A stretch of DNA of 63,937 nt from an uncultured Treponema sp. (GTDB lineage Bacteria; Spirochaetota; Spirochaetia; Treponematales; Treponemataceae), in assembly GCA_947167345.1 (NCBI GenBank), contig CAMVHR010000013.1, positions 1-63,937 on the forward strand. The letters run 5' to 3'. Position 1 is the first letter of the stretch; each line of letters starts with the position of its first letter. A model generated the notes under the pieces. It was given only the letters and a program-made list of their open reading frames with translations, had not been told where the DNA came from and ran no database searches. Position numbers and translations under genes: made by a program. Shown here piece by piece: positions 53,502 through 61,531 of the stretch.

Positions 53502-54094
53502 TAGACCGCTCCCAAACCAGCTCCCAAAAGGCTTTCCTCAAAAGCATAACTTTCAGGAGCGGGCTTCTTTCCTTTAGAAAGAAGATATTCAATATTTTCT
53601 TCAAGAACGGCGAGAGTCATTTTGTCTAGATTCATTTCAAAAAGCTTCTGTCTATAAGAATCCGTAGACTGAGGCCGTCCTGGCTCTATTTTATCTGCAA
53701 CATAAACAATCTTTGCAAGAGGACAAAGATTACACGCTCCAAGTGTATGCCTTGCAACAGCTTCAAGGATTTCATCATCAGTAACGCCAAAGTCATCTCT
53801 GAGTTTTACAGCCGCAGCCCTTCCATGCAAAAGGGAAGGAAAGTTTCTTTCGGCATCAGAAATTGGAAGCCCGTCTTTTTCGGCAAGGAAAAGCTGCTCC
53901 TCATCAGGCAAATCCTTACATATATCATGAGCAAGACCTGCAACATACCCCTTTGTTTTATCAACACCATAAATTCCGCACATATATTCTGCGGTCTGTG
54001 CAACACGCACACTATGCTCAAACCGAGTTTTCTTCTCTGCCGACATAGCATACTCACGGATTTTTTCAACCAATTCAGAGCTATTTATATCCAT
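53501..54094 (-). CDS. yqeK: HD-domain hydrolase YqeK
   Basis: YqeK hydrolyses diadenosine tetraphosphate symmetrically and is usually encoded after nadD. The 197-residue product has the metal ligands in RFEHSVRVA (His), AGLAHDICKDL (His-Asp), LLHGRAAAVKL (His) and the later ARHTLGA and ADKIEPGR segments. ATG 54094 lies in the last codons of nadD (a 14-base overlap); the open frame extends further but would sit deep in nadD. Confidence 0.93.
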   Translation of the reverse strand: MDINSSELVEKIREYAMSAEKKTRFEHSVRVAQTAEYMCGIYGVDKTKGYVAGLAHDICKDLPDEEQLFLAEKDGLPISDAERNFPSLLHGRAAAVKLRDDFGVTDDEILEAVARHTLGACNLCPLAKIVYVADKIEPGRPQSTDSYRQKLFEMNLDKMTLAVLEENIEYLLSKGKKPAPESYAFEESLLGAGLGAV

Positions 54095-54740
54095 ATAAAG
54101 AACCATCTTTAATATAATTAAAAACAGCAGTTGGCACAAGATACTTAAAACTTCTGCCGTCTGCAATGCGAGAACGGATATCAGTAGAACTTATTGGAAG
54201 AACAGCATTATCCAGACGCACTGCATCCTTAAAAAGAGGCTCTGAGGCAATATCAAAAGCCTGCTCCCCATGAGACACTTTTGCATATTCCCCCGAATGT
54301 ACATTTGCATGATTTTTATCTTCCGCCTTAACTTCACGTCGGGCAAGAATTAATATGCATTTTTGGGCAAGTTCCGAAGCCTTATACCACAAATGAAAAC
54401 CTGGCAGTAAATCATCACCCATAATAAGTCCTATAGGACCATCAAGTTCTTTTCTGTAGTGTTCTTCAAGATAGCAGATAGTATCGTAAGTATACGAAAC
54501 TCCAGAACGCTCAATTTCACAGGGTTCCGCACAAAATCTTGAATCCGCACTGCAAGCCTGCCTTACAAGTTCAAGACGCTCAGAAGCAGGCAGAGCGGCA
54601 TTCATTTCTTTGTGAGGAGGATTGTACGTAGGAATAAACAGAACCTTATCATAGCCCAAAGTTGTACACACTTCATCAGCCAGAGCCAAATGCCCTATAT
54701 GAATAGGATTAAAACTTCCACCCAATACTGCAATTTTCAT
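54081..54740 (-). CDS. nadD: Nicotinate-nucleotide adenylyltransferase
   Basis: NadD makes deamido-NAD from nicotinate mononucleotide and ATP. The 219-residue product has the nucleotidyltransferase motif GGSFNPIHIGHLALADEV (residues 7-24), the NPPHK segment, GDDLLPGFHLWYKA and the C-terminal PISSTDIRSRIADG. It overlaps obg's stop by one base and runs into yqeK. Confidence 0.95.
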   Translation of the reverse strand: MKIAVLGGSFNPIHIGHLALADEVCTTLGYDKVLFIPTYNPPHKEMNAALPASERLELVRQACSADSRFCAEPCEIERSGVSYTYDTICYLEEHYRKELDGPIGLIMGDDLLPGFHLWYKASELAQKCILILARREVKAEDKNHANVHSGEYAKVSHGEQAFDIASEPLFKDAVRLDNAVLPISSTDIRSRIADGRSFKYLVPTAVFNYIKDGSLYGYK

Positions 54741-55879
54741 TACTGTTCCGAACCTGGAAACTGTTCTTCCATGCTGTCATCAACAGAACGGCTTGAAAGA
54801 AAATCGCTCTTTTTGCCAGCATCCGCCATATTCTTTGAGCCTGCATGATTCCGTCCAGGAGCATGGGTTCGTTCCATCTTTTCAACAAGCTCTATAATTG
54901 CACGTCGTACACTATCCATATTCGTGCGTGCCATTACAGAAACAGGAATTACAACAGCAGAAGAATCAGATTCTGAAATCTTTGCTTTTATTTCCAATGC
55001 CTTTTCTTCCGCACCTTCAACATCAATTTTATTGCACAGTACGATTCTTGGCTTTTCCATAAGACCGTTACCATAGGAAGCAAGTTCCTTAAGCAGCAAA
55101 TCATAAGAGTCAAGACACTTTTCATCGCTACAGTCAATCATAAACAAAAGACCTGCAGTACGTGAAACATGTTTTAAAAAACGTATGCCAAGTCCCGCAC
55201 CTTCGGAGGCACCTTCAATAATTCCAGGAATGTCCGCAATTATGATGTCATTGTTTTCATCAACATGAAGGACACCAAGATTAGGAACTTTTGTTGTAAA
55301 AGGATATGGTGCAATTTTTGGACGTGCATTTGTAAAAAAATCAAGAAGGCTAGACTTTCCTGCATTCGGAAAACCGACAAGCCCTATATCTGCCATGATA
55401 GACAGTTCCACCTTAAGATATTTTTCTTCACCCGGCTTTCCTGCATGTGCATAACGGGGAGCCTGATTTGTACTGGACTTGAAGTGAACATTACCCCAAC
55501 CACCTTTTCCACCATGCAAGAGGACAAACTGCAAATCTTCATCTTCATCCTTAAAGTCGTGAATTATTTCGTTAGTTTCATTATCTCTGATAATTGTTCC
55601 CGGAGGAACAGGAATAACAACATCCTCGCCATCCTTTCCAAACTTATTCCAGCTCATGCCGTCACCACCATTACGAGCTTTGAATATAGGATGAAAGCGC
55701 AAATGAGCAAGTGTCCTAAGATTACGTTTTACACAAAAAATAACGTCGCCACCACGGCCTCCGTCACCACCGTTAGGACCGCCATTTGGAATGTACTTTT
55801 CACGGCGGAACGAAACACAGCCATTTCCACCTTTTCCCGAGATTACCTTTATTACTGCTTCATCAGCAAATTGAATCAT
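54740..55879 (-). CDS. obg: GTPase Obg (CgtA)
   Basis: Obg is a ribosome-associated GTPase in large-subunit assembly and the stringent response. The 379-residue product has the glycine-rich OBG fold (KGGNGCVSFRREKYIPNGGP, then GGRGGDVIFCV), the GTPase motifs VGFPNAGKSS (G1), DIPGIIEGASEGAG (G3) and CNKID (G4), and a short Lys/Arg-rich tail. ATG 55879 gives the normal family start MIQFADEAVIKV; the open frame upstream crosses the rpmA terminator hairpin. Confidence 0.95.
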   Translation of the reverse strand: MIQFADEAVIKVISGKGGNGCVSFRREKYIPNGGPNGGDGGRGGDVIFCVKRNLRTLAHLRFHPIFKARNGGDGMSWNKFGKDGEDVVIPVPPGTIIRDNETNEIIHDFKDEDEDLQFVLLHGGKGGWGNVHFKSSTNQAPRYAHAGKPGEEKYLKVELSIMADIGLVGFPNAGKSSLLDFFTNARPKIAPYPFTTKVPNLGVLHVDENNDIIIADIPGIIEGASEGAGLGIRFLKHVSRTAGLLFMIDCSDEKCLDSYDLLLKELASYGNGLMEKPRIVLCNKIDVEGAEEKALEIKAKISESDSSAVVIPVSVMARTNMDSVRRAIIELVEKMERTHAPGRNHAGSKNMADAGKKSDFLSSRSVDDSMEEQFPGSEQ

Positions 55880-55922
55880 AGCACACCGTACCTTAGGGAA
55901 CCCCCTATTCTGTAACAAAAAA

Positions 55923-55949
55923 GCCCAGCCTGAAACACTCAGACTGGGC
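55923..55949 (-). terminator. Terminator or attenuator after rpmA
   Basis: GCCCAGCCTGA (55923-55933) pairs with TCAGACTGGGC (55939-55949), apart from one G-T pair, and is followed on the minus strand by a T-run. It separates rpmA from obg, giving the ribosomal part of the operon higher expression. Confidence 0.8.
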
Positions 55950-55969
55950 TTCCACACAACAGTATCAGT

Positions 55970-56236
55970 TTAGTTAGATGCTTCTGCAACTGGTTCTACA
56001 GAAACAATCTTACGATCCTTGCGCTCTCCGTAAACAACCTTTCCGTTTACTGTAGCAAAAAGACTGTCATCACCAGCTCTCTTTACATTGCTGCCCGGAT
56101 GGATGCGAGTTCCTCTCTGTCTTACAAGAATTGAACCTGCTGTTACTGTTTCACCACTGTATACTTTAACGCCCAAGTGCTTAGGGTTTGAATCACGACC
56201 GTTTTTTGCGCCGCTACCGCCTTTCGTTCTTCCCAT
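55970..56236 (-). CDS. rpmA: Large-subunit ribosomal protein bL27
   Basis: bL27 reaches the peptidyl-transferase centre with its N-terminus. The 88-residue protein starts [20 protein letters not shown], with the normal SGAKNGRDS core and [12 protein letters not shown]. It lacks the Firmicute-type cleavable N-terminal extension (about 9 residues ending FF), even though the Prp protease gene is directly upstream. Confidence 0.97.
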   Translation of the reverse strand: MGRTKGGSGAKNGRDSNPKHLGVKVYSGETVTAGSILVRQRGTRIHPGSNVKRAGDDSLFATVNGKVVYGERKDRKIVSVEPVAEASN

Positions 56237-56267
56237 AGTATTCCTCCACCAATATAAAATCGGTTTC

Positions 56268-56603
56268 TTATTCTTCTATAATTTCTCGCAGCCGAATGTT
56301 GTCAGGATATTCATCAGACAAGGCTTTCAAACCGCATCGTATAAAATCCGCAACACATATAAGCCGTTCCCTGTTTAGGGGTTCACCCTCTTCCACAATG
56401 AATGCGAGCTGTCCACGGGAAGGAGCATCAGCCTTTACATTAAGAGTATCGGTCTTTTCAAGAACATCAAGAGCCGTGCGTAAAATGGTAGTTTCTGACG
56501 CACACACAATGTCTTTTCCCTTGGCAGCAAATCCAGAATGCCCGCTAGCAGTACATGCCTTGAAGCACCCTTCTCTACTACAGACCAATACAACCTCAGT
56601 CAT
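56268..56603 (-). CDS. prp: Ribosomal-processing cysteine protease Prp
   Basis: Prp removes the N-terminal extension of bL27 in Firmicutes. The 111-residue product has the catalytic pair in the family positions: His 22 in ASGHSGFA and Cys 34 in DIVCAS. The C-terminal half ([18 protein letters not shown]) also fits. The gene sits between rplU and rpmA, the standard place. Since the bL27 here has no extension, the substrate in this organism is uncertain. Confidence 0.88.
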   Translation of the reverse strand: MTEVVLVCSREGCFKACTASGHSGFAAKGKDIVCASETTILRTALDVLEKTDTLNVKADAPSRGQLAFIVEEGEPLNRERLICVADFIRCGLKALSDEYPDNIRLREIIEE

Positions 56604-56622
56604 TACAAAACTCTGTCAGAGC

Positions 56623-56940
56623 TTATGCCAGTACAACATCCTCTACAGTAACGTGTGTATACTGTTCACGATGACCGATAAGACGGTGATAATCTTTCTT
56701 TGACTTATACTTGAAAACAAGAACTTTCTTATCCTTGAATGTATCACCAACTTTTACAGTAACCTTAGCACCCTTTACATAAGGAGTACCTACAGAAACC
56801 TTGTCACCGTCGCTTACAAGAAGAACTGTATCGATTGTAACTGTGTCGCCTTCCTTTGCGTCATTAATCTTGCTAACCTGAAGAACGGCACCTTTTTCTG
56901 CCTTGTACTGATTGCCTTTATACTCAACAACTGCGTACAT
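56623..56940 (-). CDS. rplU: Large-subunit ribosomal protein bL21
   Basis: bL21 is a 23S-binding protein. The 105-residue product starts MYAVVEYKGNQYKAEKGAVL and has the VKVGDTFKDKKVLVFKYKSKKDYHR basic loop segment split over the family's C-terminal part. ATG 56940 is the normal start and follows GAGG; the open frame extends 28 codons upstream over the promoter. It is first in an eight-gene operon down to rsfS. Confidence 0.96.
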   Translation of the reverse strand: MYAVVEYKGNQYKAEKGAVLQVSKINDAKEGDTVTIDTVLLVSDGDKVSVGTPYVKGAKVTVKVGDTFKDKKVLVFKYKSKKDYHRLIGHREQYTHVTVEDVVLA

Positions 56941-56995
56941 CTTAAAACCTCTGAAATTTGTATTTGTCGGGGTAAGTAACGGGTTTACCACAAAC

Positions 56996-57024
56996 AATAT
57001 ATAAAGTGTAGCATATAATAGCAA
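56996..57024 (-). promoter_or_regulatory. Promoter of the rplU operon
   Basis: On the minus strand TTGCTA (57019-57024), 17 bases and TATATT (56996-57001) lie about 55 bases before the rplU start. Confidence 0.5.
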
Positions 57025-57113
57025 ATTTATTTTGGCTTGGTCAATAGAAGCTCTGTACCATTTGCCATTTTTTTGTGCATCTGCTTCACAAACTGTGAGA
57101 CAACCTTTTTTTC

Positions 57114-57142
57114 TTGATAAAATTCGGCATTACCATTATATT
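57114..57142 (+). promoter_or_regulatory. Promoter of trxA
   Basis: TTGATA (57114-57119), 17 bases and TATATT (57137-57142) precede a strong AAAGGAG ribosome site and the ATG at 57177. Confidence 0.65.
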
Positions 57143-57176
57143 TTTAGTAAGAAACCATATCCTAAAGGAGAACTAT

Positions 57177-57485
57177 ATGGCATTAGAAGTAAACGAACAG
57201 ACATTTGCAAAAGAAGTATTGGAAAGCAGCAAACCTGTACTTGTTGACTTTTGGGCACCATGGTGTGGTCCTTGCAAGATGATGTCTCCCGTACTGGAAG
57301 AAATAGCTTCTGAACAGACATCTGTAAAAATATGCAAGGTTAATGTAGATGACAATCCAGAGCTTGCAGAAAAATACGGCATAATGAGTATTCCGAACTT
57401 CATTCTCTTTAAGAATGGAAAAGTTGAAAAACAACAGGTAGGAGCAACATCAAAAGACGCAATGCTCGGTTTCATCAATGGCTGA
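57177..57485 (+). CDS. trxA: Thioredoxin
   Basis: The 102-residue product is a classic thioredoxin: VLVDFWAPWCGPCKMMSPVL carries the WCGPC redox site, followed by DDNPELAEKYGIMSIPNFIL with the cis-Pro. The start at 57177 follows AAAGGAG; the longer open frame upstream overlaps the promoter. The stop overlaps the start of the DTW gene by eight bases. Confidence 0.97.
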   Translation: MALEVNEQTFAKEVLESSKPVLVDFWAPWCGPCKMMSPVLEEIASEQTSVKICKVNVDDNPELAEKYGIMSIPNFILFKNGKVEKQQVGATSKDAMLGFING

Positions 57486-58158
57486 TTTATGCTTCAGGTG
57501 CATGAGGCCAAAAGCCTCATGCTATTGCAAATATATAAAACCAGTTGATACAAAAGTAAAATTTGTATTTTTGATGCATCCAAAGGAAGCAAAACAGCAG
57601 CGCACAGGTACAGGAAGACTCGCATCCTTAAGTCTTCCAGGCAGTGAAATACTAATGGGCGTTGATTTTACTGAAAATCAAAGAGTAAACGAACTGCTTG
57701 CAGATCCTTCATATTATCCAGTAATGCTTTACCCTGCTCCTGATGCATGGACAAGTAAAAAAGATGGCTTTTCACAGGCAATTCACGGCAAAACGCTTTT
57801 AGTCTTTATTGTTGATGCAACATGGGCATGCGCAAAAAAAATGGTAAAGCTTTCCCAAAACCTAAAACCTGTTCCAAAATTCTCATTCACCGGCAATTAC
57901 AAAAGCATTTTCACATTCAAGAGGGAACCGAAGGAATATTGTGTTTCTACAATAGAATCCTGTTACTACCTCATAAAGGAGCTCCAGGAAACCGGTATAG
58001 AAAATAAAACCGTAAATCCGGAGCCACTTTTGGATGTATTTAAACGAATGATTTTATTCCAGATTCAAAAAGAAAACGAACGCATCGCTTCCGGTACAGG
58101 AGGAAGCCATGCTTATGACTGGAAATATACAAAACAAAGGGAATTACCTAGCCTTTGA
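57478..58158 (+). CDS. DTW-domain protein (tRNA-uridine aminocarboxypropyltransferase family)
   Basis: DTW proteins such as TapT (YfiP) put the acp group on U47 of tRNAs. The 226-residue product starts with a Cys cluster (CFRCMRPKASCYCK) likely to bind zinc, then has MHPKEAKQQRTGTGRL, YPAPDAW and the signature VDATWACAKKM (a DATW variant of DTW) and the REPKEYCVSTIES segment. It overlaps trxA, so the two are coupled. The substrate position is inference from the family. Confidence 0.85.
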   Translation: MADLCFRCMRPKASCYCKYIKPVDTKVKFVFLMHPKEAKQQRTGTGRLASLSLPGSEILMGVDFTENQRVNELLADPSYYPVMLYPAPDAWTSKKDGFSQAIHGKTLLVFIVDATWACAKKMVKLSQNLKPVPKFSFTGNYKSIFTFKREPKEYCVSTIESCYYLIKELQETGIENKTVNPEPLLDVFKRMILFQIQKENERIASGTGGSHAYDWKYTKQRELPSL

Positions 58159-59205
58159 TTTTCTTTTAGTCTTTATATACCAGTCATCTGCACAGGACGG
58201 CTGGTTAAATCTTTTCCTGCATATCGTTCTGCTTACGGCAGAACTTGTAATGCCCGTGCACGCAACAGCACTAGAAATGTCGCTGGAAGCACTGCCGCTT
58301 TCATCAAGCCAAAGGCTGCTGGATTCAACCATTTGACATACATCGTCAAATTTTGCATTCCACTTTCCATTGTTATTGACATCAGCAAGCAAAAGGACAT
58401 CACAAACTTCCCCGTTCGCTGAATTTCTAAGAACAATAATGTCAGACGGACTAATACGGCTCTTCTGGTTTTCGATCCAGAAATCCCAGCTGTCTCTCGA
58501 AGAATCAACTGCATAAGAAGCGGTCTTGTCTCCATAAATTTCATCAATCATGCCTTTCTGCCTGTATTCACCGCCATCATCCTTCATTTTTCTAAGATGT
58601 ACAGTTACATAATCTCCAGCCTTAACAGTAATCTCAGGAAACTCAAATTTCTTTTGCAACCCGTCTCCAGCAGTAAAAAATTCATAGCCCGAAAGATTTC
58701 CTCCCTTTGAACAGTAGAACTTTACATATTCATACTGGTTCGTCTTAGACGAATAAGCATTTCTTACTTCCGCAATAAACATTTGCGCCAAATTATCATT
58801 AAAACCTTTAAAACCTACACTGAACAGAAGAGAATTTCCGTTTTCATCTCCAACAACTCCGTCAACAGTATAACTCTTTCCTATTACAGCTGGATTTGCC
58901 AAAGTCAAAATCTTTTCAGTTTCCATCTTTGTAGCATCACAATCATAATCCAGCAGACACTCATCATTATCAGACTCATATACACGCAGATTCTCAAAAT
59001 GGACATTACGATCAAACCTGAAAGAAATTTCCTTGGGACTATCTGCAGAAAAAGACAACAGTTCAGGAACAGTTTCACAGGCAAGCAACCGAATTCCATC
59101 TTTTGAAAGAGAACAGCTGGCAGGGGAAACAACAAAAAGTATTGCAGCAGAAAGAACAGCAGACTGCATTACAGTTTTAAGGACATAAAAAAAAGTTAAT
59201 TTCAT
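58144..59205 (-). CDS. Putative lipoprotein with a lamin-tail-like domain
   Basis: The 353-residue protein has a lipoprotein-type signal (ILFVVSPASC, Cys about 31). Its beta-rich middle (QYEYVKFYCSKGGNLSGYEF) resembles lamin-tail (LTD) domains found in bacterial envelope proteins, and further beta structure follows. I do not recognise a function. ATG 59205 is preferred because AGGAG is seven bases upstream; ATGs just before it are too close to that site. The end overlaps the convergent DTW gene by 15 bases. Confidence 0.6.
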   Translation of the reverse strand: MKLTFFYVLKTVMQSAVLSAAILFVVSPASCSLSKDGIRLLACETVPELLSFSADSPKEISFRFDRNVHFENLRVYESDNDECLLDYDCDATKMETEKILTLANPAVIGKSYTVDGVVGDENGNSLLFSVGFKGFNDNLAQMFIAEVRNAYSSKTNQYEYVKFYCSKGGNLSGYEFFTAGDGLQKKFEFPEITVKAGDYVTVHLRKMKDDGGEYRQKGMIDEIYGDKTASYAVDSSRDSWDFWIENQKSRISPSDIIVLRNSANGEVCDVLLLADVNNNGKWNAKFDDVCQMVESSSLWLDESGSASSDISSAVACTGITSSAVSRTICRKRFNQPSCADDWYIKTKRKSKAR

Positions 59206-59290
59206 ATACATACTCCTATTATAGATATGCACCTGAAACTAACTTTTTGTACAAATTCTGCAAAAAAAAATTATTTTTTTTACAATTTTT

Positions 59291-59992
59291 TTATTTTAGC
59301 TTTAATGTTTCAACCATATAGCGGATAGATGTACCCGAATCATCTTCAAGGGTTTTCTGAATGACCAGTACAAGAGAAGTTTTTGTTTTGTCTGTAAAAA
59401 TTCTTTCTATCTGATAAGAACTTATGCCTTTCCGCTCATAATCAGGATTTCCGAGTTTCCAGGACTTTATTACTCTGCCTTCACCGTCTTCCATCTGCAT
59501 TGAGATGTAGTATTTTGAATAGACATTCTTACCTTTTCCCCTATATGTAGGAATAAGCCTTATGTGATAAAAAATATCCTTTTCTTCTGAAGAAGAATCA
59601 AAATCCTGAAAACGAATGTCATTCGTAACGGCAGATCCTTCCTTTACATACAGAAGATTCGCCACGCTGTATGGAGTACAGTCATACTTCTTTAGGGAAG
59701 CCAATGACTTAACCTTTAAGTCGTCATAAGCTTTTTTTCCAGAAATAGAAGCCGTAGACTTGCTTGGCTTTGTTATAAAAACTTCATCAGGAACATATTC
59801 ATTCTTAGCAATGTCAACGGTATAAATTTCTGCCCAGGCCTGAAATTTCTTATCGATTTTTCCATATTCCCCGAATATATATGTTTTACCGTCACTAGAA
59901 AATCCTATATCAGAAAACGCGGCTGCATCGCCTGCAAAAGAGAACATAAACGCTGTAAAGGACAATACTATGCAGAGCAGTATTTTCTTCAT
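59291..59992 (-). CDS. DUF2259 secreted protein
   Basis: The 233-residue protein starts with a signal peptide (KKILLCIVLSFTAFMFSFAG) and then FSDIGFSSDGKTYIFGEYG, the hallmark of DUF2259 (predicted secreted spirochete protein). The rest is beta-rich. Function unknown. ATG 59992 was chosen as the signal-peptide start; a longer frame is open upstream. Confidence 0.8.
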   Translation of the reverse strand: MKKILLCIVLSFTAFMFSFAGDAAAFSDIGFSSDGKTYIFGEYGKIDKKFQAWAEIYTVDIAKNEYVPDEVFITKPSKSTASISGKKAYDDLKVKSLASLKKYDCTPYSVANLLYVKEGSAVTNDIRFQDFDSSSEEKDIFYHIRLIPTYRGKGKNVYSKYYISMQMEDGEGRVIKSWKLGNPDYERKGISSYQIERIFTDKTKTSLVLVIQKTLEDDSGTSIRYMVETLKLK

Positions 59993-60053
59993 AATTCCTC
60001 CCAATAATAAAAAACAGTTCCCTTCATACAATATCGGAACGAACAAAACAGGC

Positions 60054-60082
60054 TTTACTAAAATTTCTACATAGTTTATTCT
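60054..60082 (+). promoter_or_regulatory. Promoter of the membrane-protein gene, leaderless
   Basis: TTTACT (60054-60059), 17 bases and TATTCT (60077-60082) are followed by six bases and the ATG at 60089, which is the predicted transcription start. Confidence 0.55.
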
Positions 60083-60088
60083 ATTTTT

Positions 60089-60919
60089 ATGACATTAAAA
60101 TCAAGAAACAGACTGTTGCTCACCTTTATCATAGTTTCATTCATGCTGTTCATTTTCAGTGCAATACGTCTAGGTCTTTCAATATACAATGGCACGGTTT
60201 TCACCCCCGAAAACCTCACAAGACCTGTATCAATAAAAATGCCAGACTCAATACTTTTTTCAAGAAATTTCTATGCAACATGTGCTGCAATACTGTTTTT
60301 TTACATATATTCCATTGTAGTTACCATACTGCTATACGTACATTTTGAAAAAACACAGGCTATTGAAGTCATATACTTTATGGCATTTGTAACAGGATGC
60401 CTTTTTGAAGGCGTAAGAATTTTTGTCCCGATTGATGGTTTATGGAGCAAAACATCCGTAGCCCTTGCACTAACCGGAAGAATCGTCATTACAGGTAGAA
60501 TAGCAACATGTCTGGGATTACTATTTTCTGTCATATTTAACGAAACCGAACAAAGACAGTATGTAGAACGAAATTTCGTAATACTGTTCATAATTGCCAT
60601 TACAATCGGGCAGATATATCCAATTTCAACAGTAGAACTTCTTTCCACATTTACGGTACAGACCGGCGAAAGAATGCTTTTTAACGCATTCCAATACACA
60701 CTGATGCTAGCAACAATAAGCGTAATTCTTTACGAAGGCATAACAAACCATGTAGAAAAACTTTCGAGAGAGATTTTAGGATGCATCTTAATCATGGCAG
60801 GATATAAAATACTTTACAATGCAGACTGCTACATAATGCTTGCTTTTGGAGCAGTTTGCATGACAATAGGATCTGTCATTTACCTGAAATATCTGCATTC
60901 TCAGTATTTATGGAAGTAA
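60089..60919 (+). CDS. Unknown multispanning membrane protein
   Basis: The 276-residue protein has about seven to eight hydrophobic segments (for example LLLTFIIVSFMLFIFSAIRL, FLLFSVIFN-like and LGCILIMAGYKILY). I do not recognise the family; a 7TM-sensor-like or transporter fold is possible. There is no ribosome site; the start lies at the predicted transcription start. The last 12 bases overlap the convergent gene. Confidence 0.6.
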   Translation: MTLKSRNRLLLTFIIVSFMLFIFSAIRLGLSIYNGTVFTPENLTRPVSIKMPDSILFSRNFYATCAAILFFYIYSIVVTILLYVHFEKTQAIEVIYFMAFVTGCLFEGVRIFVPIDGLWSKTSVALALTGRIVITGRIATCLGLLFSVIFNETEQRQYVERNFVILFIIAITIGQIYPISTVELLSTFTVQTGERMLFNAFQYTLMLATISVILYEGITNHVEKLSREILGCILIMAGYKILYNADCYIMLAFGAVCMTIGSVIYLKYLHSQYLWK

Positions 60920-61531
60920 AAACTGTGCAATTCCACCAAGCACAATAGGAATTATTATATTATCCAAATCCTTTATTGGCATAAGTTCTATAAACATTCC
61001 CAGTGACGCAACTATAAGTGATACATAGGCATTGCCTGATGCCAGAAAGCATGACACAAAAATTGCAGCAAAACATGTAAGGCTGCCAACAGCTGTTTTC
61101 CCCTGAGTCAACGGAATCTGCACTTTTCCAAACAGCTTGCCTGAAAGGCTTGCCAGACCGTCACCAAATGCAAGTGCATAAATTCCGATTGAGGCAGGAA
61201 GAGGATTCCACAGCAGGGCACACACAAGAATTCCTAATGAAAGAGTGACAGGTCCAAGCACAAACTTATTTTCATCACGCTTTCTTGCAGCGGCAGCAGT
61301 CACGGCAGAAACAACAGGTATTGAAATTCCTTTTAATCTGAGCATTTCTGCCACAGTATATGCTATCACTGCAAAAGCCAAGGCAACAAGTACCGGACAC
61401 TTAAAATAATGAAGCAGGATGGGAATAAATGCACTGCAAATATGAATGGATTTGCGGAATACTTCCTTCCTTATATCATTAAGATACTGACGTTTTACTA
61501 TTCCTATAGCTTTACAGGAAGAATGTTTCAC
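60908..61531 (-). CDS. SEC59/DGK1/VTE5-like membrane kinase (CTP-dependent)
   Basis: The 207-residue protein has about six membrane segments and the family motifs VFRKSIHICSAFIPILL, ALAFGDGLASLSGKLFGK and the TQGKTAVGSL segment, as in dolichol kinase, diacylglycerol kinase 1 and phytol kinase. These use CTP or ATP to phosphorylate lipid alcohols. The spirochete substrate is unknown. The ATG overlaps the stop of the TPR gene (ATGA). Confidence 0.75.
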   Translation of the reverse strand: MKHSSCKAIGIVKRQYLNDIRKEVFRKSIHICSAFIPILLHYFKCPVLVALAFAVIAYTVAEMLRLKGISIPVVSAVTAAAARKRDENKFVLGPVTLSLGILVCALLWNPLPASIGIYALAFGDGLASLSGKLFGKVQIPLTQGKTAVGSLTCFAAIFVSCFLASGNAYVSLIVASLGMFIELMPIKDLDNIIIPIVLGGIAQFLLP

